Source: Lactuca virosa (lineage: Eukaryota; Streptophyta; Magnoliopsida; Asterales; Asteraceae). From it: DNA of 64,000 bases. A program made the position numbers and the translations under genes. This document shows positions 21,921 to 32,480 of this stretch, in pieces (position 1 is the stretch's first letter; every line of letters starts with the position of its first letter). The stretch spans positions 180,698,524 through 180,762,523 of the forward strand of contig CAKMRJ010005634.1 in NCBI GenBank assembly GCA_928212115.1, read 5' to 3'. The notes under the pieces were generated by a model. That model was not told the origin of the DNA. It saw nothing but the letters and a program-made list of their open reading frames with translations, and ran no database searches.

Positions 21921-22541
21921 ATGAAAGATTGTCCAAAAGCTGGAAATGCCGGTGGAGTTGGGAGAATTCTAGCCCTGGGTCATGAAGAAGCGGTGGCAGA
22001 CCCTGTTGTGGTCACGGGTACGTTCCTTCTCAACAATACTTATGCATGCATTCTATTTGATTGTGGTGCTGAGAGGAGCTTCGTGAGACATAATTTTAAA
22101 CATCTACTATATCAAAACTCCCAACCACTAAATGAAACGTTTACAATAGAAATGGCTAACGGGAAATCTGAATCCACCAACGATATATACATAGGATGTA
22201 TCCTTACCTTGAATGACTTGTCTTTCCCAGTAGACCTTATGCCGGTCTCTATCAAAAGTTTTGACATCATAATAGGTATGGATTGGTTGCGCCCCAACCA
22301 TGCCGACATCCTATGTTATGAAAGAGCTATTCGTTTGAACTTGCCAACTAACGAAACTCTTATTATCTATGGCGATAAACCCGGAACGAACCTTCGGATC
22401 ATTTCTTGCATCAACGCACAGAAGTACCTTCGTAAAGAGTACTGTGCTTTCTTAGCTCATATCGTAGACAAAAAGAAAGAAGTAAAAGATATCGCGAGCA
22501 TTCCAGAGGTTTGCAACTTTCCCGATATCTTTCCCCGGTGA
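21921..22541 (+). pseudogene. Gyp-2 aspartic protease
   Basis: It begins in the last zinc-knuckle context (MKDCPKAGNAGG) and continues VVVTGTFLLNNTYACILFDCGAERSFV, the pepsin-like protease core, then IIGMDWLRPNHADILCYERAI. The triad is D-C-G (22059-22067) instead of D-S/T-G. There is no interruption between VTG and TFL, in contrast to Gyp-5. The frame ends at 22541 (CNFPDIFPR), where a frameshift separates it from the RT. The enzyme would process Gag-Pol. Confidence 0.85.
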
Positions 22542-24175
22542 TCTTCCAGGAGTACCTCCTGAACGACAAGTCGAATTCCGAATCGACTTAATCCCTGGAG
22601 CTACTCCTGTAGCCAAATCCCCCTATCGTCTTGCACCTTCTGAAATGCAAGAATTATCCAGCCAACTTAACGAACTCCTTAGTAAAGGTTTCATAAGACC
22701 AAGCTTCTCACCTTGGGGAGCACCGTTTTTGTTCGTAAAGAATAAGGATGGATCCTTCCGCATGTGCATAGACTACCGCGAGCTGAATAAACTTACCATT
22801 AAAAATCGATATCCTTTACCTCGCATTGACGATCTGTTCGACCAACTTCAAGGTGCGAACTACTTCTCGAAAATAGACTTAAGATCCGGGTATCACCAGT
22901 TACGGATTTTGGAGGAAGACATTTCCCAAGACCGCGTTTAGAACTCGTTATGGTCATTACGAGTTTATAGTGATGCCATTCGGATTGACGAACGCACCTG
23001 CTGTGTTCATGGATCTAATGAACATAGTGTGTTGTCCATTCCTGGACAAATTCGTCATACTCTTCATTGACGACATCCTTATCTACTCAAGGAGCAAGGA
23101 GGAACATGGCCAACATCTTCGTTTAGTATTACAAACCCTTAGGACAAAAAAACTCTATGCAAAGTTTTTAAAGTGCGAGTTTTGGATTAGGAAGGCTGAA
23201 TTCCTAGGTTACGTGGTCAGTTCTGAAGGAATACATGTGGACCCTTCCAAAATCAAAGCAATTGAAAACTGGCCAGCACCCACAACACCTACAGAAATCC
23301 GACAATTCTTAGGTCTTGCTGGCTACTATCGCAGATTCATCCAAAATTTCTCCCGAATAGCTAAGCCTCTTACCACCCTGACACAAAAGGGTGTAACCTA
23401 TAACTGGGGAGAGAAGCAAGAAACCGCATTCCAAACGCTCAAACAAGCCTTGTGCAGTGCACCGATCTTGTCCCTAACCGAAGGGAAAGTGGACTTTGTA
23501 GTGTACTATGATGCTTCAAATCAAGGACTTGGGTGTGTACTTATGCAAAGAGGAAAGTTTATCTCCTACGCCTCCAGACAACTTAAGACGCATGAAGTCA
23601 ACTATACAACACTCGACCTTGAGCTAGGAGCGGTGGTGTTTGCTCTGAAAATCTGGAGACATTACCTATATGGAACGAAATGCACAATATTCCTGGACCA
23701 TAAAAGTCTTCAGCATATCTTCAATCAGAAAGAGCTGAACATGAGACAACGACGATGGGTGGAGCTACTGAATGACTATGAATGTGAAATTCTTTATCAC
23801 CCTGGTAAAGCAAACGTAGTAGCTGATGCCCTTAGCAGAAAAGAATACTCGGGACGCCGAGTAAAGTCCTTGACCATGACAATCCATTCACATCTGTCCA
23901 CACAAATCAAAGAAGCTCAACTTGAAGCCTTGAAACCCGAAAACGTGGCAGGTGAAACTCTGCTAGGAATGGATAAGAACTTCAAAGTTTGGGATGATGG
24001 AGTCTATTATTTCATGAACCGGATCTGGACACCAAATTTCGGTGGTTACAGAGACGTGGTTATGAATGAAGCACACAAAACTCGATACTTCATTCATCCA
24101 GGTTCAGACAAGATGTATCTGCACCTTAAGAAACTATATTAGTGGCCTAACACGAAGGCCGAAATCGCTACCTTT
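22542..24175 (+). pseudogene. Gyp-2 reverse transcriptase and RNase H
   Basis: After the frameshift at about 22535 the RT reads GVPPERQVEFRIDLIPG, MCIDYRELNKLT, FSKIDLRSGYHQ, then a second frameshift near 22925, MPFGLTNAPAVFMDLMN, and the catalytic FIDDILIYS. RNase H follows: YYDASNQGLGCVL, YASRQLK, ELGAVVFALKIWRHYLYG and DHKSLQHIF. The H2C2 zinc-binding region follows, with a nonsense TAG at 24140-24142, where a Trp codon is expected in the YWW motif. Catalytic residues look intact; two frameshifts and the stop make it non-functional as one chain. Confidence 0.88.
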
Positions 24176-24484
24176 GTGGCGAAGTGCCTTACTTGTGCCA
24201 AAGTCAAGCTAGAATACCAAAAACCTTTAGGTTTATTACAACAACCTGAAATCCCTGAATGGAAGTGGGAGCGGATTACAATGGATTTCATAACTAAATT
24301 ACCCAAGACTTCGGGTGGTTATGATACTATTTGGGTAATCGTCGACAGATTAACCAAATCCGCACACTTCTTACCAATAAAAGAATCCGACAAGATGGAG
24401 AAACTAACCATAACTTACCTTAGGGATATTGTTAGACTGCATGGTGTACCAATATCAATTATTTCAGACCGAGATATTAGATTC
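24176..24484 (+). pseudogene. Gyp-2 integrase, 5' part (interrupted by Sire-C)
   Basis: It contains the end of the zinc module (KCLTCAKVKLEYQKP), the first catalytic Asp (TMDFITKLPKTSGG), VIVDRLTKSAHF and the second catalytic Asp (IISDRDIRF). The frame is interrupted at 24484 by Sire-C. The target bases GATTC (24480-24484) recur at 45096-45100, and the coding frame resumes there in phase. Confidence 0.92.
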
Positions 24485-25140
24485 TGTTGAGAGAAAAACT
24501 TGGAGACACACTTGAACAAAAGTTAGAACAAGTATAATGCGGAATAGTTAATCTCAAAGGATCTAAAAGCTCAACAATAATATAGTTAGATAGTTAGAGA
24601 GTTAGTTGCGGAAATGTAAAGGAATGGAAATGACAGCAATTGTTATATCAAGAAGACACTTAAGCTGATTCATAACAAGGAATGCATTCACTCCAAGTTA
24701 ATAAGGAAAATCAAGCTTAGTGATTAAGTCTTAAAGACTTGCTCCGAAAAGGGATTATGATCAGCAGAATTATGATAAGATTTAAGTAAGAAGAGATGAG
24801 TGAAGAAAGATAGAGAGATAACTTCAGAATGTGTATTCAGATAGAATTCATAAGTTATCGGTTCTCCAGTATCGAATACAAAGAGAGTAAGTCTCTATTT
24901 ATAGAGACTTAGAAACTACACTAGATTACAACTCTATAAGCAGCCGTGCAAGGCATACTGGATAATAGAGTGTATTACATAAAAGACAAATAAATTAATC
25001 TGGCTATGTTGACTGCGGTAGCTGACTCCGGTTGCTGATGCGGTTGTTGATGAACAAGATTGACTCCGGGTGTTGAACCGTTGCGGTAGAAAGATGGTTG
25101 CGGTAGCTGAGTTTAAGAAGGTCACTTTTATGATTCAACA
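24485..25140 (-). repeat. Sire-C 3' LTR (656 bp)
   Basis: The plus strand reads TGTTGAGAG...GATTCAACA. A minus-strand TATAAATA-type box lies at about 24897-24904. By eye it differs from the 5' LTR at about 25 positions, all apparent substitutions, so lengths are equal. Confidence 0.93.
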
Positions 25141-25151
25141 ATTTCCCCCTA
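25141..25151 (-). promoter_or_regulatory. Sire-C polypurine tract
   Basis: The minus strand reads TAGGGGGAAAT, immediately before the 3' LTR. It is the expected plus-strand primer. Confidence 0.85.
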
Positions 25152-25172
25152 AGTGACCTCTTTAACTCCGGT

Positions 25173-28100
25173 TCAGCTATCAAGGTTGAGGAACTTGATC
25201 AAAATCCACCAGAACTTCCTGACATTTTCCAACCATGTGATTCTTCTTATGATCTCGAACTTGACTTCTGCGGTAGTATGCTTCGATCTTTCAATTGCGG
25301 TCCGGCAGATGTCAAGTTGTTTCTTGGTCAGGCGGTGCATGGCAGTCATAGGAATGAAATATTTGACCTTGTCAGTCTTCCTTTTGAATATGACTCCAAG
25401 TTCAGGGTAGTTTGTTGCGCCTAGAGATCTTTCTTGGAAGCCTTCGGTAGGCATTGGCACAGGTTCAAAAGGTGGGAGATCAAACTTCTTGAGGATGGTG
25501 GGGTAGATATCCGCATCTATCTTGGCAAAGTCACAGACCGTATCCCTCAGAAAAGAGTTGGCTTTTTCAAGCGCTATCTGCATTTTAGTGTGCTTTTCTG
25601 ACTTGTTTTGGAACACCCTGGCAATAAGGAAGATTTTTTCCGGATTCATACAAGGAAAGTCTGCCTGGGTGCGGATGTAGTCATGCTCCCTTCTGGTGAG
25701 GGTATACTGGATGTAGTCAGCCTTCATAAATTTCCTGACTTTGTAGTTCTTGACTGCGGATGGTCTGTCGTTAGACCATATGTTTTCAATGGAGGAGGCA
25801 TGTTTAGCGTGAAAAAGACTAAGGCTCTCAAACTCCATTGGCAGTCTCTTGTGATCTGGAAGGCTTTGGGCAAACTGCTCAAATACAGTGAAGTACTTGG
25901 CATTTGGAGAAATTGGTATATCCCAGTATCCATCATCAGGGGGTTCAGCATAAGTGAGGTGCGTCTGTAATCTTTGTCTAGGAGCCTGCGGTGCGGATTG
26001 ATCCAAGAATTGATCAAGGACTCATCCATCATGGTGTCAAACCCGCATTCTCTCCAAATTAACTCTGCCAGCTTGGCTGCTTTCCAATCATGCTTCCTTT
26101 GAGCGGTGGCAGGGGAGTCTGTGGTGCTTGGAGAAGACATGTTTTCAGCCAAGTTCTTGAAGTGTGGAGGAGTCTCTGGCTTTTTGGGAGTATCTTTTGG
26201 AGGTGAAGTGTGAGGAGATGGAGTATGTTGAGATGGTTGCGGTGGTGTGGGAATTTTTTCAGTGATGATGGGGGGACTCTGATGAATAGAAGTATCAGAG
26301 TGATGGACTTCTTGTTGAATTTTTTCAGTGATAATGGGGGGACTCTGATGAATACAAGTATCAGAGTGATGGACTTCTTGTTCTTCATCACTTCCCCCTC
26401 TTGAGGGATGCAACCCCGGTGCTTCCTCAAGCCATTGCTTAAGTCCATCCACCTTGTTGAAGACGTCTTGGAACTGAGCTTTGAGAGCTTCTGCCAATTG
26501 TTGGTTGTTTGGAGTGGAGGAGCTGAAGAGTAATTTATGGATTTCTTTGGTGAGCTGGAGGATCTCAGGGCCATGGAAGTTGGGGGAAAGAGATTTCTGT
26601 AGTCTGTTGATGGTTGCTTGAAGAACAGAGATAGTGGACTCATAAGGAGTATGAGTCTCATCTATTAATTTCTGAGACTGAGAAGCTTGATCCGCGATGG
26701 CCGCTTGAAGATCCGTTTTGATTGCGGTCACCTCAGTGATGAGGCGTTCCGCTGCAGCCATGAAGTCCTTGTGGTCAGCCTTGCGTTTATGGTCAAGGGA
26801 CCGGATCCCCATATCTACTTTGAGAGAGATTCGTTCAGCAGCCATACGTTCCCTCGTTTCCAGACGCTCTATTCTTTCAATCAGTGTATTCAGGTTGCGG
26901 TTGAGTAGGCTGGACCGCAGCCAAGATCTGATCGATTTTGGCTTGAAGGCTCATGAACTCCTTCCGGGTGACAACATTCTTCTTCTTTTTCTTCTTCTCT
27001 TTAGGCTTGGAAGTCGAATGTTGAGAACCGTTGGACTCCTCTTCTTCAAACATCATGAGGTCATCATCAGAAGGGCTTGGCTTGTTTACTTCTTGGATGT
27101 CTTCATCATCAAGACCGAAGGTGGGAGCTTAACTGAGTTCGATTGCAGGTTCTTCATCTTGAGATAGATTGACTGTAGGAGTGGGAGATGGAATGGGAGT
27201 TGGAGTAGGAGGAACTTTGGAGGTACCTGCGGCTGGACCTGAAGCTTCAGCTTTTGAAATTGTTTCAGCCATCTAATCCATCCAGTTCTGAACTTTTTGA
27301 ATGGTGGCTACGGTACTGGCATTGCTGATGGCATTTGCCCAATATCTAGCCACGGACTGGATCTCCTGTTCTTTCTGTTGTTGCTGCTTGATTTGTTGTT
27401 CCTTGCGGGCTTGGAAAGCCCTTTGGAACGCAGCATACTTCTTCTTGTCTGACTCAGTTACCGGATTGTACTGTAACCAAGAGTCATTGGATGCATCACC
27501 GTCAAATCCTTCAAAGCGCACCGAAGTGTCCTTCGGGTCCACGGATCCTTGCACATTTGTGCTCACCGTGCCTAAACCACCTGTAAAAGATGAAAGCAGA
27601 GTAGGATTTCCTGAGCTTCCTCGGTCTCCTTGACCCGTGGTCAAGTGTGGCCTCTGCTCAGTTCTGGCATGGGCGAAAGAAGTGCCCTGCGGGTGGGAAG
27701 GTGTTTGTAGTGTTTGGGTGACAGAAAGAAGGATGGAGCGCAACTCCTCTGGTGAAAAGAAATGCAGTCGGGAAGCCCTGGAGACCTTAGGGCGTGAACC
27801 AGTGTCGTCCTCTTGGGAGTGCACTGGGGGGAGTCTCCACGTAGTTGAGAATCAGACTCACTTTCTGAGTCTGACTGGAAAATGATGGTGGTGTTGAATG
27901 GGTGTGCGGGCACCCCAAGGACTACTGGAGCCTGTTGAGAGGCTTCAGCATCGGTCCGGTCACGCATATGGATAGTGGTATCGGTTGTTTTCCTTTTCTT
28001 GAGGATAAATTGGATGCCTATCCTCATCTGAATCACTGCTAGATATGGTTGGGGCAGGTTTTGTTTTGCGTTTCTTGGTGGGTGCGGTTCGTTTAGGAGC

Positions 28101-29137
28101 ATCCTTCTTGGGTGTTCTTTGTTTCTTGGTTGCCAACTGCTTTCTTCTTTGAGAAAGATTGGATAGTGTAGTGGAAGAGGGGACTGCGGTACCCTCAGGG
28201 ATAATGGATGCGGATGGAAGAGGCGGGGTAGGAGGGTATGGGGCAATACCCTCCGTAGCCTCAATGTGGTCTGAGACATCAGCAGTCTCAAGACCAAGAG
28301 AAGAAAGGATATGAGTAGGGAGTCTGCGGATCGGTCCAAATATCGTTTGATCAGAAGAAGGGTTGTACCTTTTAAGATCCTTAGTGACGAAAAAGTTGAT
28401 GTCACTACCCATGTCTATTCCAGCATCCGCATGTAAGTCTGAGATGCAAAGTGACCAGAACCGTGCAAATGTGAGCTCGGTTGGGTTCTCCCTTGGGTGC
28501 TCTTTGGGAATGTTTGGAGGAAGTCGTCCCAAAGGATTTGTCCATAGTTTACGTCGTGGCCTGTGTAGATGCTCCATACCAATTCCAGTAGCTTCAGTCC
28601 CATGTTGTCGATGCCTCCGGTTCTGCCGGATAGGCAGCGGATGACAAAATGACACACAAACTGCCATACCGCAGGCAGCTGATTCTTTTTGAACTCACCA
28701 ATCCCTCGAATTGGTTTCTGATACCCCATCTGGTAGAGTGCGGATGTAACGTCTGCCATTGAAGGTGAGAAAATCTTGATGGAAGGGTGAACCAGAAGAT
28801 TAATGGCATTTAAGAACTTTTCTTTGGACAAGATGACCAAAGAATCGTTCATGAGATTGAGGTGAACTTCTTGGGGGTTTTCCATTGGGCGATATGCAGA
28901 GAACGCACATTTGAATAGAGTAGAAACTGGAACAACGTCTGTAAATGCATCGAATGGACCAAACAGAGGGTGGTTCCTGAGAAACTTGATCATAAGCTTG
29001 ATGGGAGCATTATATGAAGGATGATCTTCAAATATTGCTCTGAAATTACTTGAAGCGATTGTTGGAGAGTCGGAACCTGTTGGATTTACAGAACCTGAAG
29101 CCTTGGATTGCTTCTTTGATGCACCTGATTTCACCAT
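25173..29137 (-). pseudogene. Sire-C extra (third) ORF, long protein of unknown function
   Basis: It starts at ATG 29137-29135 (MVKSGASKKQSK) in the context AACAATGG and runs to about 25173, some 1300 codons across two alternating frames. Frameshifts lie near 28500, 27985, 27830 and 26000; in-frame stops near 27274, 27128 and just upstream of 26845. In order: a globular N-terminal part of ~215 residues (NHPLFGPFDAFTDVVPVS; GYQKPIRGIGEF); a basic segment with nuclear-signal-like KKDAPKRTAPTKKRK; a Ser/Pro-rich part; a Gln-rich helix (RKEQQIKQQQQKEQE); an acidic then poly-Lys segment; probable coiled coils; a 22-residue tandem duplication; and a ~280-residue C-terminal domain. No hydrophobic membrane span is visible, so 'env-like' is not supported here. 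Confidence 0.7.
26251..26382 (-). repeat. 66-bp tandem duplication in the Sire-C extra ORF
   Basis: Two copies, 26251-26316 and 26317-26382, are nearly identical. On the minus strand each encodes 22 residues containing EVHHSDT(C/S)IHQSPPIITEK, so the duplication keeps the frame. Confidence 0.9.
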
Positions 29138-29995
29138 TGTTGAAGATTTGAGAGAAGAAAACAAAGTTCTTGAAAGTTTTGAAGGTTTTGAGGAATTTGG
29201 GAGAAAGAATCGATATTCAGAAAACGTAAAGTATTGTTGGGGAAGAAGATGGGTTTATAAAGGGTGGTGAAAAAATGTGTAACCCTAGGTAAATGGTAAG
29301 GATAGGGTAAAACGTCGATTGGGGTTTTGGGGGGAATCTATGAATTTTGGATTAAATCTCAGCCACACAAAATTAAAACGGGTTTGAAGAGATTTTGGGA
29401 GATTTCCAAAAGGGTTTTGCATTTAATGTAAAGTCAGACGCATGTCAATACGTCAGGTGATCGTGGGGGTGATGGGAGAGGAAGTTGTAACGGATGGGAC
29501 GTATTGGGGAGAGGAAAGGACAAATTAAGGATGAGTTTATTGAAAAACGTTCTTTTTGTCATCATCCCTAAAATAGGTCTGATACAAGGATTATTCAAAA
29601 AGAGAATGTGACAGTTTCTAAAGAGAATGTTTTTTGTCTTTAATGTTTAACTTAATGAAGGATCATTAAATAGCACACAAAGATTCAAGAGTGGATAAAA
29701 CAGTTGAGAAATTATCACGATGATCGTGGATGGAAAATTCATTGCAGTTGGAAACGTCATCGCGGATGGAACTGTCATTGCGGTTGAGAAACGTCATTGC
29801 GGATGAACAAGGAAAGATGCAGTGAGAAACTGAGAGGAAAACACTTGTACAAAGATTAGTAATAACAGACCATAAAGACCCATGAGAGATATGTATGATA
29901 TATGGTTGCGGTACCTAGACAGCGGTACCAAAACCATCTATCACATGTAATTCTCAGTTAGAACCGCAACGGAGACCAAGGATGGTCTGCGGTAG
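29138..29995 (-). promoter_or_regulatory. Sire-C spacer with promoter-like sequence before the extra ORF
   Basis: No coding frame lies between the pol stop (29998-29996) and the extra-ORF ATG. On the minus strand CTTTATAAACCC (TATA at 29262-29254) lies about 120 bases before the ATG. It is followed by a CT-rich leader (TTCTTTCTCCC; TTTTCTTCTCTC) and an optimal plant start context (AACAATGGTG). GCGGATGGAA-type repeats lie near 29730-29805. A dedicated promoter is an inference from these elements. Confidence 0.5.
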
Positions 29996-30798
29996 CTAAC
30001 AATTCAAAAAGAATTGCGGGTCTGGATTCATCATTCCTAACATTTGCAGGAAGATGTTAAGCTTTGTTGAATCGAGCGCTTTTGTGAACACATCAGCAAT
30101 CTCTTCATGAGAAGGGACAAAGATGAGTTCAATATTACCTTTTAAGATGTGGTCTTTGATGAAATGATACTGTAGTTCAATGTGCTTAGTCTTGGAGTGC
30201 TGAATTGGATTGTGAGAAATAGCAATAGCACTTTCAGAGTCACAATAGATCGGTATCCGCAGCATTCTATACCCGTAGTCCATTAGTTGAGTTTTCATCC
30301 AAAGGACTTGAGAGCAACAGCTGGCTGCGGCCACATACTCGGCTTCTGCAGTTGATAGAGAGACACAACTTTGTTTTCTTGAGGACCAGCTGACTAGTCT
30401 TTCACCCAAGAATTGACATCCTCCTGAAGTGCTTTTTCGATCGAGATTGCATCCGGCATGATCCGCATATGTGAAAGCTTGCAGGCTGAAGTCATTGCCT
30501 GCGGGGTACCATAGACCAAGAGATTTGCTTCCTTTCAGGTACCGTAGTATCTGTTTGGCTGCGGTCATATGTGAGACTTTTGGGTTAGCCTGATACCTTG
30601 CACATACACCAGTTGCAAAGACAATGTCTGGCCTGCTTGCAGTGAGGTTCATCAAAGAGCCGATGATGCCTCTATAAATCTTGTGATCCATAGATTCGCC
30701 TGAGGGATCAGCAGAGATCTTATAACCGAAGGCCATGGGGACCTTAGCAGATGAACAGTTGTCCATAGAATATTTCTTGAATAGTTCAGTGGTGTATT
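29996..30798 (-). pseudogene. Sire-C RT C-terminus and RNase H (part after the Copia-2 insertion)
   Basis: The Sire-C frame resumes at the TSD (30794-30798) and reads TTELFKKYSMDNCSSAKVP, then SLMNLTASRPDIVFA, RYLKGSKSLGLWYP, and RNase H motifs: TYADHAGCNLDRKSTSGG, STAEAEYVAAASC, CDSESAIAISHNP and ADVFTKALD, ending at 29998-29996. This part has no stop or frameshift. Residues upstream of 30798 in the same open frame come from the Copia-2 LTR and are not part of the protein. Confidence 0.9.
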
Positions 30799-31560
30799 TG
30801 TTGGGTTTTGAGCATTCTAACACTCCTAAGTGTACATGCAACCCTAAATACCTAGGATCTATGTTTTCTCTATTATACATGCAATTATGAACTTTCCAAG
30901 GTATTACCCTATCTAGCATACAATACTTGATACTTGGGTAATCAAATGGATAGAATACATACCTTTGTTTGATGTAGCTTGTCTCCATGAAGCTTGAGTG
31001 CCTAGTGCCCCAAGTGTGACACCTCAAATGGTTCACACAACACCAAATGTACATGGAATGACTTGAGAGAAATGGAACACTCCTTGAAATCGTCTAGCCC
31101 TCATATTCACACATTAGTGCACGATTTCTTGAGCCATGTGATTCTTTTATATGGTGGCTATTAGGGTTACACCATGTAACTCATAACTTTACCCATTCCT
31201 TATGCTCCATGGATTTTAACCTCCATGGAGTATCCATGGGTCACCCCATGGACTTAGTCCAACATAAGGAATCTTGGATCACAAGCCCACATATATAAGA
31301 ATGAATGATTTACACAATCAACCCATATATTTAATTAATCTCCTTTTGATCACTTAATTAATTCCAAATTAATTCTTGATCAATACTAATTAAATAACCT
31401 TATTAATATATTAGAACTTATAATATATTAACCATCCTTAAGTGTTATTTATCTCATTATAGTCTATCCAAATGCATGATGCCATGCAACCCAAATGGAC
31501 AATGCCGGGTCGGGTCAAGTCTTACCAATTATAGTTATGGACTTAGACATTAATCCAACA
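30799..31560 (-). repeat. Copia-2 3' LTR (762 bp)
   Basis: The plus strand reads TGTTGGGTTTTG...TTAATCCAACA. A minus-strand CCATATAAAAG lies at 31144-31154. It matches the LTR of Copia-1 (1054-1815) in length and in several blocks. Confidence 0.93.
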
Positions 31561-32480
31561 GTCTCCCACTTGGATAAGTCTAAAACTATTATTGCGTATG
31601 ACTTTAGGAACCGATCAGCAATCGTAGCTCTCAAAAGCTTCTGTCGAACTCTGACCTTGTCGATGAACTCTGACCTTTGTCAATGACTTGTCCATTAGAT
31701 AAGGGATCATATATTCCTCCATTCTAGATATCATATGGACTGAGACATGGATTATCAATTATTCTCTCTGTCCATTTGTTGTTTCCCGATTTCCGATTCA
31801 TGATGACTGACTGATTGAACAAATCAAATCAGTCCTGGCTTGGCCAAGCACTCACATGTGTCATCTTTAAATCATCGAGGGGCCCACAGATATCGCTTTT
31901 ATCCCGAAGGTAAAAGGAATGGATAAACTTCGACTCATATGGCTTGTTCTACTACTTGTTGAATCATACACAAAGGCACGTTTTATAACATCGAGTTACC
32001 AATGCGTTTTCGTGCAATCAATGTATAACCAACTCATAGTAACAACTCATATCTCTAGGTTTGAAGAATATAAGATATTATCGTCTCATGATCACTCGTG
32101 ATAAAATCCATGAAGTGATTCAAATGAGCGTGGGTTGAATCCAATACTCAGAACTTATGAGCACTCATGAGTGTTGTAGCACCACTTTGTCCACCAACTT
32201 GGACCTCTACAAACCAACCCATGACAGTCTTGATTCATATCTACTTCCAACATATGACCGACTGTGGATGGTTTGAATAACTTAATCATTCAGGAAGAGC
32301 GACTTAGTTATTCTGGAAGTCAAAACATGCAAATGAAACACAAGAATAAATGAATCAAATATGGTATCAAACCCTATGAATATAAATAAACACTTTTATT
32401 TATCACCATACTGATTACTCATTATTCATTTTTTCGGTTTTATCAACTTTATACTTGAATTAAAAACACTAGTTGTCCCA
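31561..32480 (-). other. Copia-2 polypurine tract and conserved 3' noncoding block
   Basis: The minus strand reads CCAAGTGGGAGAC (31573-31561) directly before the LTR. The remainder aligns in reverse with 248-1053 of Copia-1 (for example GAGCTACGATTGC(C/T)GATCGGTTCCT and CATATGACCGACTGTGGA), then homology stops near 32480, just where the RNase H would begin. Confidence 0.8.

Noticed and set aside
27301..27633. Plus-strand open frames opposite the Sire-C third ORF (also 25608-25970, 26718-27167, 28363-28644)
   Set aside because: Shadows of the minus-strand coding sequence, with no recognisable motifs.
30799..31054. Apparent N-terminal extension of the Sire-C RNase H frame
   Set aside because: These codons belong to the Copia-2 LTR; the same peptide recurs at 37650-37905 at the other LTR. 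The Sire-C frame starts at the target duplication.
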